A DNA stretch of 64,000 nt from Methylobacterium cerastii. Lineage in GTDB: Bacteria; Pseudomonadota; Alphaproteobacteria; Rhizobiales; Beijerinckiaceae. The translations under genes were made by a program, and so were the position numbers. Under the pieces are notes generated by a model. It ran no database searches, had not been told where the DNA came from, and saw nothing but the letters and a program-made list of their open reading frames with translations. The stretch's first letter is position 1; every line of letters begins with the position of its first letter. The stretch covers positions 1 through 64,000 of the forward strand of contig NZ_BPQG01000056.1 in assembly GCF_022179125.1 (NCBI RefSeq). The letters are read 5' to 3'. Positions 24,838 through 33,072 of the stretch are shown here, in pieces.

Positions 24838-25688
24838 GCGATATCCTGCCCCTGCCGCGGCTCCTCGTGGAGCCGATCGTCCGCGCAGCCCTGCTGGAGG
24901 ACCTCGGCCGCGCCGGCGACATCACCACCGACGCGATCGTGCCGGCGGATGCCCGCCTCGACGGCGTCATCGCCGCGCGCCAGCACGGCGTGATCTCCGG
25001 CGTCGACGCCGCGGTGATCGCCTTCGCGCTGGTCGACCCGGCCGTCCAGGCGGTGATCGAGCGCGGCGACGGGGCGCGGGTCGCCCCCGGCGACGTGGTG
25101 ATCCGCCTGTCGGGGCCGGCGCGCGCGATCCTCACCGCCGAGCGCGTGGCGCTGAACCTGCTCTGCCGGATGTCGGGCGTCGCCACCGCCACGTCCGGCC
25201 TCGTCGAGGCGGCGCGGCCGCACGGCAAGGCCTCGATCGTCTGCACCCGCAAGACCACGCCGGGCCTGCGCGCCCTGGAGAAGCACGCGGTGCGCGCCGG
25301 CGGCGGCTCCAACCACCGCTTCGGCCTCGACGACGCGGTGCTGATCAAGGACAACCACGTGGCGGTCGCCGGCGGCATCGTCCCGGCGATCGAGCGGGCG
25401 CGCGCCAGGGCCGGGCACCTCGTCAAGATCGAGGTCGAGGTCGACACCCTCGACCAGCTGCAGGAGGCGTTGTCGGTCGGCGCCGACGCCGTGCTCCTCG
25501 ACAACATGAGCCCTGAGCAGCTCGCCCGCGCGGTCGCGATGATCGACGGGCGCGCGCTGTCGGAGGCCTCCGGCCGGATCAACGCGTCCACGGTCGGCGC
25601 CGTGGCGGCCTCCGGGGTCGACCTGATCTCCTGCGGCTGGATCACGCACAGCGCCGCGATCATCGATCTCGGCCTCGACGCCGCCTGA
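24834..25688 (+). CDS. nadC: Nicotinate-nucleotide diphosphorylase (carboxylating)
   Basis: This 284-residue enzyme converts quinolinate and PRPP into nicotinate mononucleotide. Key segments are LLEDLGRAGDITTDAI near residue 20, LLCRMSGVATATS, CTRKTTPGLRALEKHAVRAGG near 135, HRFGLDDAVLIKDNHV near 160, and KIEVEVDTLDQL with VLLDNMSPEQ. Its ATG overlaps the nadB stop (ATGA). It completes the operon, and no clear terminator follows. Confidence 0.95.
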   Translation: MSDILPLPRLLVEPIVRAALLEDLGRAGDITTDAIVPADARLDGVIAARQHGVISGVDAAVIAFALVDPAVQAVIERGDGARVAPGDVVIRLSGPARAILTAERVALNLLCRMSGVATATSGLVEAARPHGKASIVCTRKTTPGLRALEKHAVRAGGGSNHRFGLDDAVLIKDNHVAVAGGIVPAIERARARAGHLVKIEVEVDTLDQLQEALSVGADAVLLDNMSPEQLARAVAMIDGRALSEASGRINASTVGAVAASGVDLISCGWITHSAAIIDLGLDAA

Positions 25689-25826
25689 TCGCATCCGCGG
25701 CGGGCCGGGCCCTCGCGGCGACGGCCTTGTGCCGAGGCCTCCGACGCCGCATGGCTCCGTCGCCTCGGGCGCGAGGCGAAGCGGTCCGGCATCCTTCGGC
25801 CCGGGCGGATGTCGGGACGGGGTCTC

Positions 25827-27221
25827 ATGGCGGTCGGCGTGGAGGACGACGTGACGGAGGGGGCGGCTACGCCCGAACAGCCGCCGATTCCCGGAATGCC
25901 GCCGCGCCCGGCCCGCCGGCTGCCGACCTGGACCTTCCTCAAGACCGCCGCCACCAACTCGCTGGCGGCCTGCGACGCCGAGCTGTTCGAGACCCTTGTG
26001 GTCCCGCGCAACTACTGGAGCCAGCAGGTCCTGTTCGTCAGCGATCCTGAGGCGATCCGGCACGTGCTGATCGACCGGTTCGACAACTACCCGCGCGTGA
26101 CCTCGATCCGCCGCCTGTTCGAGACCGACCTGCGGACGGGGACGCTGGCGAGCGAGGGCGAGGTCTGGCGCCGGCACCGCCGCGTCGCGACGCCGACGAT
26201 CGATCCGCGCTCGATCCGCCCCGACGTGCCGGCGATGCTCGACCTCGCCGGGCGCATCGCCGACGAGGTCGCGTCGGCGGGCTCGACTGCGCCGGTGGAC
26301 ATCGAGCGGTCGGTCGGAAGTCTCTCGACCCTGCTGTGGAACCAGGTGGTGACCGGCGGCGACCCGGCGGGCCTGCCGATCCTGCGCTGGCTCTCGAAGG
26401 TGCCGCACAAGCCGCGGATGATCGACCTGATCCCGAAGCCGACCTGGCTCGCGGACCGCCTCGTCCACCACCGCCGCGACCCGGCGCTGCCGCTCCTCGA
26501 CGCCGAGCTGCACGCGATGATCGCCGCAAGGCGCCAGCCGGACTATGCCGGGGCGCACGACCTGCTCTGGCGCCTCGCCCACGGCCGCGACCGGCAGACC
26601 GGGCAGGAACTCCCGGATTCGGAGGTCCGGGACGAGGCGGCGAGCCTGATCGCCGGCGGCGCGGCCTCCGTCCGGGCGCTGACCTGGATCTGGTATCTGC
26701 TCGCCCTGCATCCCGCTGTCGAGGCGCGGTTCCATGCCGAGCTCGATGCGGCCATGCCCGACGGCGTGGCGACGCCCGAGGCCCTCGACCGGCTCCCCTA
26801 CACCCGCCGCGTGCTCGAGGAGGTGATGCGGCTCTATCCGCCGATCCCCGCCATCCTGCGGCAGGCCTCGGCGCGCGACGTGGTCGCCGGCCACCGGGTT
26901 CGCCGCGGCGCGATCATCGCGGTCATGCCGTGGATCGTGCACCGGCACCGGAAGCTGTGGCGCGACCCCGACCTGTTCGATCCCGAACGCTTCACAGAAG
27001 CCAACGGCGTCGGCCGGCCGCGGCTCGCGTACCTGCCCTTCGCGACCGGCCCGCGGGTCTGCGTCGGGGCGTCCTTCGCGATGACGCAGATGCTGGTGGT
27101 GATCGCCGTGCTCGGACGCCGCTTCCGGTTCCGCCTCGCCTCGGATGCGCCCGTGGTGCCGTTCGGTGCCATCAGCCTGCAGCCGAAGGGCGGCCTGCCC
27201 GTCCTGGTCGAGCCGCGCTGA
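25827..27221 (+). CDS. Cytochrome P450 with atypical I-helix
   Basis: This 464-residue P450 carries EEVMRLYPPIP (ExxR) and the heme-ligand motif FATGPRVCVGAS, with Cys near residue 412. The I-helix reads LIAGGAASVRALTWIWYLL, so the usual acid-alcohol pair of AGxET is replaced by Gly/Ala/Ser. Family members use that pair to deliver protons during oxygen activation, so the reaction may differ. The C-terminus looks like bacterial P450s with long-chain or terpenoid substrates, but the substrate is unknown. ATG 25809 is an alternative start. No ferredoxin partner is adjacent. Confidence 0.88.
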   Translation: MAVGVEDDVTEGAATPEQPPIPGMPPRPARRLPTWTFLKTAATNSLAACDAELFETLVVPRNYWSQQVLFVSDPEAIRHVLIDRFDNYPRVTSIRRLFETDLRTGTLASEGEVWRRHRRVATPTIDPRSIRPDVPAMLDLAGRIADEVASAGSTAPVDIERSVGSLSTLLWNQVVTGGDPAGLPILRWLSKVPHKPRMIDLIPKPTWLADRLVHHRRDPALPLLDAELHAMIAARRQPDYAGAHDLLWRLAHGRDRQTGQELPDSEVRDEAASLIAGGAASVRALTWIWYLLALHPAVEARFHAELDAAMPDGVATPEALDRLPYTRRVLEEVMRLYPPIPAILRQASARDVVAGHRVRRGAIIAVMPWIVHRHRKLWRDPDLFDPERFTEANGVGRPRLAYLPFATGPRVCVGASFAMTQMLVVIAVLGRRFRFRLASDAPVVPFGAISLQPKGGLPVLVEPR

Positions 27222-27705
27222 TCCCGAGCGCAGGACCGGACAAGGAAAAAGCGCGTCCTCGATCATGAGGAACGCGCTTCCGAAGGTGGCCCGTGGTCTC
27301 AGGATACGGGCGCAGTTCTCCTAGCTTGCCGCCGCAGCATCCGTACCGGGGTTCAGAGCCGAATAGACTACAAAGGCAGCGCGATGTTCCGTCCCCGGCG
27401 GGACGCGAGGACATGGAAATCCCGGCTTCGATGCGGCGTCGCGGTATTCGATCGCTGCCGGCAAACAATGGCGGATCGATCCCCGTTCGAACGGCGCCGC
27501 CAGAGCGCGATTTCGCCACGATACGGCAACGCTGCCACAGTGTTGCCACCGTGTCACGGCGCGGCGCCAACCATGGTGCGGCGCGGTTTCAGGCTTGGCT
27601 TTGGGCCGCGCTCGTTTACCCCTTGGCGAGACTTGGTACGCCAACGTGCCGAAGCGTCGTCCACCGCGTTCTCCACAGCTTTCGCCTGCCTTCTGAGAGG
27701 CCTTG
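27222..27705. other. 484-bp gap: leftward terminator, possible small RNA, promoter region
   Basis: No convincing protein gene is present. The left end holds a minus-strand intrinsic terminator (27246-27279) with no minus-strand gene ahead of it, which suggests a small leftward RNA from within the gap. GCCCGT and ACGGGC at about 27284-27306 form another hairpin. The right half is less GC-rich, contains a GGCAAC/GTTGCC dyad near 27526-27550, and presumably carries the promoter of the L,D-transpeptidase gene. Confidence 0.4.
27246..27279 (-). terminator. Leftward intrinsic terminator without an obvious gene
   Basis: On the minus strand AAGCGCGTTCCTC, loop ATGATC and GAGGACGCGCTT form a long stem with one bulge, followed by TTTTT. 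It faces left, into the 3' end of the rightward P450 gene. Confidence 0.65.
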
Positions 27706-28365
27706 ATGCGTCGTAACTTCGCCCTGATCGGGCTCGTCTGCGCGGCTGCCGCCTGGGCGGCTCCCGCACTCGCCTACGAGATCGACCCGCTGACCCGTCA
27801 GCCGCTGAACAACGCCCTATCCGTGCGCGTGCGCCCGCAGGCGGTCCAGGTCGTCGCGGTCCCGACGGCCAACGCCTCGCTGAACGCCGCCGACCCGATG
27901 GCCTCCACCGTCCCGCAGATGTCGGCGGTGCCGCGCGAGACCGTGGCCTATAGCGGCCCGTACTCGGCCGGCACGATCGTGGTCTCCACCGCCGAGCGCC
28001 GCCTGTACTACATTCTCGGCAACGGCGAGGCCCTGCGCTACGGCGTCGGCGTCGGCCGTCCCGGCTTCACCTGGGGCGGCGTCCAGAACATCACCATGAA
28101 GAAGGAATGGCCGGATTGGCGCCCGCCGTCGACCATGCTGCGCCGCCGCCCCGACCTGCCGCGCTTCATGAAGGGCGGCATCGAGAACCCGCTCGGCGCC
28201 CGCGCCATGTATCTCGGCGGCTCGATCTACCGCATCCACGGCTCGAACGAGCCGGAGACCATCGGTACCGCCGTCTCCTCGGGCTGCATCCGCATGGCCA
28301 ACGAGGACGTGATCGACCTCTACACCCGCGCCAAGGTCGGCACGAAGGTCATCGTCCAGCGCTGA
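27706..28365 (+). CDS. L,D-transpeptidase (YkuD/ErfK family)
   Basis: This 219-residue protein has a Sec signal (FALIGLVCAAAAWAAPALAY). The C-terminal YkuD domain holds YRIHGSNEPETIGTAVSSG followed by CIRMAN, with the catalytic His, Ser-Gly and Cys in the usual spacing. It cross-links peptidoglycan stem peptides 3-3 or anchors lipoproteins in the periplasm, activities known for the family and important in polar-growing Rhizobiales. ATG 27706 is preferred over TTG 27703; GAGAGG lies upstream. A strong terminator follows. Confidence 0.92.
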   Translation: MRRNFALIGLVCAAAAWAAPALAYEIDPLTRQPLNNALSVRVRPQAVQVVAVPTANASLNAADPMASTVPQMSAVPRETVAYSGPYSAGTIVVSTAERRLYYILGNGEALRYGVGVGRPGFTWGGVQNITMKKEWPDWRPPSTMLRRRPDLPRFMKGGIENPLGARAMYLGGSIYRIHGSNEPETIGTAVSSGCIRMANEDVIDLYTRAKVGTKVIVQR

Positions 28366-28393
28366 TCGCGTCGATCCCGGACCACGAGCAAAG

Positions 28394-28421
28394 AAGGCCG
28401 GCCGAGACGCCGGCCTTTTTT
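28394..28421 (+). terminator. Intrinsic terminator after the L,D-transpeptidase gene
   Basis: AAGGCCGGC, loop CGAGAC, GCCGGCC and then TTTTTT: a 7-9 bp GC stem with a six-T tail, 28 bases past the stop. Confidence 0.85.
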
Positions 28422-28437
28422 GCTGCCCCGCCTGCCC

Positions 28438-28878
28438 TCAGTGGCAGCCGCACCCGCCGCCTCCGCTCCCGCATCCGCCCTTCGCCGCGGTTCCGCCCTT
28501 GATCGGGGCGACCTTCGCGGTCTCGCGGTCCAGCCCGCGCTCGGCGAGTTCGTCGAGGTAGGTCGCCCAGCGAGAATCGTATTCGCGGCCGAGCTCGTGC
28601 AGGTAGTTCCAGCCGAAGATGCCGGTGTCGTGCATGTCGTCGAAGCCGAGCTTCACCGCGTAGTTGCCGACCGGCTGGATCTCCAGGATCGCCACCGCGC
28701 GCTTGCCGCCGATCACCTTGCGCTCGGCCGGCGAGTGGCCCTGCACCTCCGCCGACGGGCTCGACACCCGGAGATATTCGGCCGGCAGCGCGTAGCGCCC
28801 GCCGTCGTCGAAGGCGACGTTGAGCACGCGCTTGTCCCCCGACAGCCGGATCTCGGTCGGCCAGCGTTCCTCGGTCAC
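28438..28878 (-). CDS. DUF971 protein with Cys/Gly metal-binding tail
   Basis: This 146-residue protein starts at GTG 28878 with AAGGGAG upstream; the longer TTG frame adds a repetitive leader. Residues 1-100 form the DUF971 (gamma-butyrobetaine hydroxylase N-terminal-like) domain: WPTEIRLSGDKRVLNVAFDD, LPAEYLRVSSPSAEVQGH, GWNYLHELG. Proteins of this family are linked to iron-sulfur and cofactor chemistry. The last residues GGCGSGGGGCGCH form a small Cys/His tail that could hold a metal. It is convergent with the transpeptidase gene and divergent from moaA, a molybdenum-cofactor gene. Confidence 0.8.
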   Translation of the reverse strand: MTEERWPTEIRLSGDKRVLNVAFDDGGRYALPAEYLRVSSPSAEVQGHSPAERKVIGGKRAVAILEIQPVGNYAVKLGFDDMHDTGIFGWNYLHELGREYDSRWATYLDELAERGLDRETAKVAPIKGGTAAKGGCGSGGGGCGCH

Positions 28879-29055
28879 GGTCGGACTCCCTTGTAACGTC
28901 TCTTGCGACGTCTCTTGCAACTTCTGAGGCGGGCGGCGCCTCTGCGGCCCTGCACGCGCTTGCCCGCGGGCCTGCGTCCCATCATATGCGCATCCATGCT
29001 AGGTTCGTCATCCGATCCCCGCGCGGAAACCGCGTCGTCGCGTTCAGAGTCCCGC

Positions 29056-30075
29056 ATGGGTCATCAGAGCCACCCTCAGCCGGCACCGCTGATCGATCCG
29101 TTCCAGCGGGCGATCACGTACCTGCGCATCTCCGTGACCGATCGCTGCGACCTGCGCTGCGTGTACTGCATGTCCGAGGAGATGAACTTCCTGCCCAAGC
29201 GCGACCTGCTCACGCTGGAGGAGCTGGACCGGCTCTGTGGGGTGTTCATCGACCGCGGCGTGCGCAAGCTCCGCATCACCGGCGGCGAGCCGCTGGTGCG
29301 GCGCGACATCATGCACCTGTTCCGCCGCCTGTCGCGCCATCTCGGCACCGGCGCGCTGGACGAGCTGACGCTTACCACCAACGGCACCCAGCTCGGGCGC
29401 TTCGCGGCCGAGCTGGCCGAGCTCGGGATCCGCCGCGTCAACGTCTCGCTCGACACCCTCGACCCCGACAAGTTCCGCGCGATCACCCGCCGCGGCGACC
29501 TGCCGGTGGTACTCGACGGCATCGCAGCCGCGCGCGCCGCCGGCATCAAGGTCAAGATCAACGCCGTGGCGCTGAAGGGCGTGAACGAGGACGAGATCGC
29601 CGACATGATCGCCTGGGCCCACGGCCTCGGCATGGACATGACGCTGATCGAGGTGATGCCGCTGGGTGAGGTCGACAACGACCGCACCGACCAGTTCCTG
29701 CCGCTCTCGGTCGCCCGCGCCCGCCTGGAGCATCGTTACACGATGACGCCGCTTCCAGACCACACCGGCGGCCCGGCCCGCTACGTCCGCGTCGAGGAGA
29801 CCGGCGGGCGCCTCGGCTTCATCACGCCGCTGACCCACAATTTCTGCGAGAGCTGCAACCGCGTCCGCCTGACCTGTACCGGCAAGCTCTACATGTGCCT
29901 CGGCCAGGAGGACGCCGCCGACCTCCGCTCGGCGCTGCGCGCCTCGCCGGACGACGCGCTCGTCACCGCGGCCGTGGTTGAGGCGATCTCGCGCAAGCCG
30001 AAGGGCCACGATTTCGTCATCGAGCGCCAGCGCCCCGCCGCGGTGCCCCGCCACATGAGCGTGACCGGCGGCTGA
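29056..30075 (+). CDS. moaA: GTP 3',8-cyclase (molybdenum cofactor step 1)
   Basis: This 339-residue radical-SAM enzyme converts GTP to the precursor of cyclic pyranopterin in molybdenum cofactor synthesis. It has [14 protein letters not shown] (first 4Fe-4S, CxxxCxxC), [34 protein letters not shown], and the C-terminal cluster [20 protein letters not shown]. It ends in SVTGG, near the GG tail typical of MoaA. An upstream in-frame ATG at 28996 is possible. The cofactor serves enzymes such as the aldehyde oxidoreductase encoded at 17144-21046. Confidence 0.93.
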   Translation: MGHQSHPQPAPLIDPFQRAITYLRISVTDRCDLRCVYCMSEEMNFLPKRDLLTLEELDRLCGVFIDRGVRKLRITGGEPLVRRDIMHLFRRLSRHLGTGALDELTLTTNGTQLGRFAAELAELGIRRVNVSLDTLDPDKFRAITRRGDLPVVLDGIAAARAAGIKVKINAVALKGVNEDEIADMIAWAHGLGMDMTLIEVMPLGEVDNDRTDQFLPLSVARARLEHRYTMTPLPDHTGGPARYVRVEETGGRLGFITPLTHNFCESCNRVRLTCTGKLYMCLGQEDAADLRSALRASPDDALVTAAVVEAISRKPKGHDFVIERQRPAAVPRHMSVTGG

Positions 30076-30082
30076 GACCCGC

Positions 30083-30107
30083 CCGGCGCTTTTACGCCGG
30101 TGATTCT
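30083..30107 (+). terminator. Possible weak terminator after moaA
   Basis: CCGGCG, loop CTTTTA, CGCCGG, then TGATTCTT. The stem is only 6 bp and the T tract is broken. Confidence 0.3.
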
Positions 30108-30163
30108 TCCTCGGGTCCACCGATATCGCCCCATTGCGTTACGGTCTCGGATCACGCGCGGGT

Positions 30164-30358
30164 CCCCCTCTTCCCGCAGGCGGGGAGAGGCCCGCACGGA
30201 CCTCGTCGTCCGTGCGGGAAGCGAAGGCGGAGCCGAAGCGACGGTGAGGGGGCGCCAACGGACGAGGCTCCTCCGGCTCAGCCCCCTCACCGTCGGCTGC
30301 CGCCTCGCTTTGCCGACGACGAGGTCGACAAAGCCCTCTCCCCGCACGCGGGGCGAGG
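30164..30358. repeat. Dispersed palindromic element with nested hairpins
   Basis: Left arm 30164-30254 and right arm 30280-30358 are inverted relatives, sharing GCGGGGAGAGG, ACCTCGTCGTC, AAGCGAGGCGG-like and ACGGTGAGGGGGC blocks. Inside are perfect hairpins such as CCCGCACGGAC/GTCCGTGCGGG (30191-30218). It fills most of the 400-bp gap between convergent moaA and the TPM-domain gene; the rest (30359-30477) shows nothing recognisable. Confidence 0.7.
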
Positions 30359-30477
30359 TGATGCGCGTGCGGCGAGCAGCCAAGTGTACGACCGGCAGGA
30401 GTACGGATGCCCGAAGCCGGTAGCCCTCGGTTTTCGGAATCACTTGGTTGGACGAAGGCCCGATCCGATCCTCGGCC

Positions 30478-31104
30478 TCACTCGACGACGATGACGTGGT
30501 TCGGCAGTTCGTCGGGGTTTTCGGGACCGGCCGGGACGTGACGCGCCAGCTCCGCGCCGATGCGTTCGATCGCGCGCAGGAGCCCGGCTTCCGCCTCGCC
30601 CGCGCGGAGCGCGGCCGTGAGGTCGGCCAGCGTCGTGGTCCATCGCGCGTCGCCGACCCGCTCCAGGATGCCCGTGTCGGCGACGATCTCGGCATGCTGC
30701 TCGGCGAGCGACAGGTGGAGCAGGATGCCGGTCCGCCCGCGGGTGCGCCCCAGCCCCCGCGCCCGGAACGCGCGGCGCGCGGCGTCGCGGGCGCGCGCCC
30801 GGCGGACGCGACGCGGCGTCAGGCCGAGGCGTAGCCGCTCCGACAGTCCCGCCGCGAGGATGGCCGCCACCAGGGCGGCCTGCGCCAGCAGGATGGTCCC
30901 GGTGCTCCAGGCGGTCAGGGCGAGCAGGGGCCAGGGCAGGATCAAGCCGCCGACGAGCGCCGCCACGGTCGCGAACGATCGGTATTGCCCGGCGCGCGCC
31001 GCCACCATCACGACGATCTCGCCGGCGGTGCCGGCCTCGGCGTGGCCGACCGCGCGCTCGATGCGCGCGCGGGCCTCGGCGTCGAGCAAGGGTCTACCAG
31101 TCAC
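30478..31104 (-). CDS. TPM-domain membrane protein
   Basis: This 208-residue protein starts at GTG 31104, overlapping the end of the upstream TPM gene. Residues 10-40 and 115-190 make up a split TPM (TLP18.3/Psb32-like) domain (RIERAVGHAEAGTAGEIVVM, then RTGILLHLSLAEQHAEIVAD), around two membrane helices (VAALVGGLILPWPLLALTAW, ILLAQAALVAAILAAGL). It is the third gene of a LemA-TPM-TPM cluster common in proteobacteria; its exact role is unknown. Confidence 0.75.
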   Translation of the reverse strand: MTGRPLLDAEARARIERAVGHAEAGTAGEIVVMVAARAGQYRSFATVAALVGGLILPWPLLALTAWSTGTILLAQAALVAAILAAGLSERLRLGLTPRRVRRARARDAARRAFRARGLGRTRGRTGILLHLSLAEQHAEIVADTGILERVGDARWTTTLADLTAALRAGEAEAGLLRAIERIGAELARHVPAGPENPDELPNHVIVVE

Positions 31105-31876
31105 CCGATGCCCCTCCGCCGCCGGAGGAGCCGCCCCCGCCCGAGAACCCGCCGCCATCCGAGAAGCCGCCGCCGAACCCGCCCGAGGTGCCGCCGCTCC
31201 ATCCGCCGGAGCCCGGACCCGGCAGGAAGACGATGCCCCCGCCGCGCCCGCTCCCGCCGCGGTTCATGCGCCACGCGACGAACAGGACCAGGAGGAACAG
31301 GCCGACGAAGAGCGCCACCTGCGTCGGGTCGACCTCGTCGGCGCGGACCTTCGGCTTGCGCTGCCAGACCTCCGCGTCGCCCGCGAGGATCGAGAGGATG
31401 CCGTCGACGCCGGCGGTGATCCCGCCGGCGAAGTCGCCCTCCTTGAAGCGCGGCGTGATCGCGCTGGCGATGATCACGCGGGACAGGGCGTCGGTGAGCG
31501 CGCCTTCGAGGCCGTAGCCGACCTCGATGCGGACCTTGCGCTCGGCCGGCGCCACGATCAGCAGGACGCCGTTGTTGGTCTTCGCCTGGCCGATCTTCCA
31601 CTCGCGGAACAGGCGGTTGCCGTAATCCTCGATCGTGGTGCCCTGCAGGTTCGGCACCGTTGCCACTACCACCTGGTCGGAGGTCTTGTCCTCGTAAGCC
31701 TTCAGCTTGGACTCGATCGTCCCGCGCTGCTCCGGCGTGAGGATGCCAGCGGCGTCGACGACCCGTCCGGTCAGCTTGGGGAAGCTCAGCTCCGCGCCGA
31801 GCGCAGCCGCCCACAGCCCGACGCAGGCCGCGAGGGCGAGGACGAGGGGGAAGGCGAGGCGCGCGCCGCGCAGCAT
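31094..31876 (-). CDS. TPM-domain protein (YgcG family) with Gly-rich tail
   Basis: This 260-residue protein has a signal peptide (FPLVLALAACVGLWAAALG), a periplasmic TPM domain (VVDAAGILTPEQRGTIESKL, VPNLQGTTIEDYGNRLF, NNGVLLIVAPAERKVRIEVG), one C-terminal membrane helix (VALFVGLFLLVLFVAW) and a Gly/Ser-rich end. The layout is standard for YgcG proteins that are encoded after LemA. It lies 12 bases after the LemA stop. Confidence 0.85.
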   Translation of the reverse strand: MLRGARLAFPLVLALAACVGLWAAALGAELSFPKLTGRVVDAAGILTPEQRGTIESKLKAYEDKTSDQVVVATVPNLQGTTIEDYGNRLFREWKIGQAKTNNGVLLIVAPAERKVRIEVGYGLEGALTDALSRVIIASAITPRFKEGDFAGGITAGVDGILSILAGDAEVWQRKPKVRADEVDPTQVALFVGLFLLVLFVAWRMNRGGSGRGGGIVFLPGPGSGGWSGGTSGGFGGGFSDGGGFSGGGGSSGGGGASGDW

Positions 31877-31888
31877 GCGCGAGGTGCC

Positions 31889-32524
31889 CTAGAACTTCAC
31901 GTTGGGCGCACGCTCCGCGTTCGGCGTCGCCGTGAAGGTCTCCATCGGCTTCGATTCCGGATAGAACCACGAGGCGATCCAGCGACCGGGGATGGTGCGG
32001 ATCTCGGTGTTGTAGGCCTGGACCGAGCCGATGTAGTCGCGCCGCGCCACGGCGATGCGGTTCTCGGTGCCCTCGAGCTGCGACTGCAGCGCCAGGAAGT
32101 TCTGGTTCGATTTCAGGTCGGGGTAGGCCTCGACCGTGGCGAGCAGGCGCCCGAGGGCGCCGCTGAGCTGGTTCTGCGCGTCTTGGAACTGCTTGAACTT
32201 GGCCGGGTCGGTGATCGTCGAGGCGTCGACCTTGACGCTGGTCGCGTTGGCGCGGGCCTCCGTCACCTTGGTCAGGGTGTCCTGCTCCTGCTTGGCGTAG
32301 CCCTTCACCGTCTCGACGAGGTTCGGGATCAGGTCGGCGCGGCGCTGGTACTGGTTCTGCACCTCGCTCCAGGAGGACTTCGCCTGCTCCTCCAGGGTCG
32401 GCACGCGGTTGATCGCCCCGCAGCCCGAGAGGCAGGTCGCGAACAGCATCGCGATCAGCGCGCCGGCGACCCGGGCGATGAGGGGGCTGGTTCGCGGCGT
32501 CGCGAAATCCGCACTCGACGACAT
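31889..32524 (-). CDS. lemA: LemA family protein
   Basis: This 211-residue protein starts at ATG 32524 with CAGGAG upstream. A membrane or lipoprotein-like segment (ALIAMLFATCLSGCG, with a plausible lipobox Cys) is followed by the all-helical LemA core: SEVQNQYQRRADLIPNLVET, EARANATSVKV, VEAYPDLKSNQNFLALQSQL, and RIAVARRDYIGSVQAYN. LemA proteins are membrane-linked and of poorly known function. It leads the LemA-TPM-TPM unit. Confidence 0.9.
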   Translation of the reverse strand: MSSSADFATPRTSPLIARVAGALIAMLFATCLSGCGAINRVPTLEEQAKSSWSEVQNQYQRRADLIPNLVETVKGYAKQEQDTLTKVTEARANATSVKVDASTITDPAKFKQFQDAQNQLSGALGRLLATVEAYPDLKSNQNFLALQSQLEGTENRIAVARRDYIGSVQAYNTEIRTIPGRWIASWFYPESKPMETFTATPNAERAPNVKF

Positions 32525-32705
32525 GTCCACCACTCCTGGAAGCTGCATCCGGCCCAGCTTGGCCGTACTTCACGTCCGCGTGAGATAGGGGCTCGGACCC
32601 GCCGAGAGAAGGGCCGCGCCGGCTTTCCGCGACGCTCGTCCGGTCCGCCGTCACGGGCCGTGCCCGAGGTTGACAAGGCCACCCCCGCGGTGCGCTGTGC
32701 GCGCC

Positions 32706-33065
32706 ATGGATGACACGCCCCATGCTGCGGCTGACAAGCCGCGCGTCGCCATCACCTATTGTACCCAGTGCAACTGGCTCCTGCGGGCCGCCTGGATGGC
32801 GCAGGAACTGCTCTCGACCTTCCGAGACGACCTCGGCGAGGTCGCGCTGATCCCGGCGACCGGCGGGGCGTTCTCGATCACCGTGGGCGCCGACACCGTC
32901 TGGGAGCGGACCCGCGACGGCGGCTTCCCCGACGTGAAGGTCCTCAAGCAGCGGGTGCGCGACCGGCTCGATCCGGGGCGCGACCTCGGCCATATCGACC
33001 GGGCGCGTCCGGAACCGTCTCGATCGGATCCGACCAAGTCCGACCCGCCGAAGTCCGACCCGTGA
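32706..33065 (+). CDS. SelT/SelW/SelH-like thioredoxin-fold protein
   Basis: This 119-residue protein holds VAITYCTQCNWLLRAAWMAQ with a CxxC redox pair, followed by SelW-type beta strands (GGAFSITVGADTVWERTRDG, then FPDVKVLKQRVRDRLDP). In selenoprotein relatives the second Cys is selenocysteine; here both are Cys. The tail repeats SDPTKSDPPKSDP and is probably disordered. It lies seven bases before the HWE kinase gene, so the two may be co-transcribed. Confidence 0.85.
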   Translation: MDDTPHAAADKPRVAITYCTQCNWLLRAAWMAQELLSTFRDDLGEVALIPATGGAFSITVGADTVWERTRDGGFPDVKVLKQRVRDRLDPGRDLGHIDRARPEPSRSDPTKSDPPKSDP

Positions 33066-33072
33066 TGGCGCG

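Noticed and set aside
27283-27450. 6S RNA on the minus strand
   Set aside because: Motifs like CCTGAG and GCGGCGGCA occur, but in the reverse order to known 6S RNAs and without the long closing stem.
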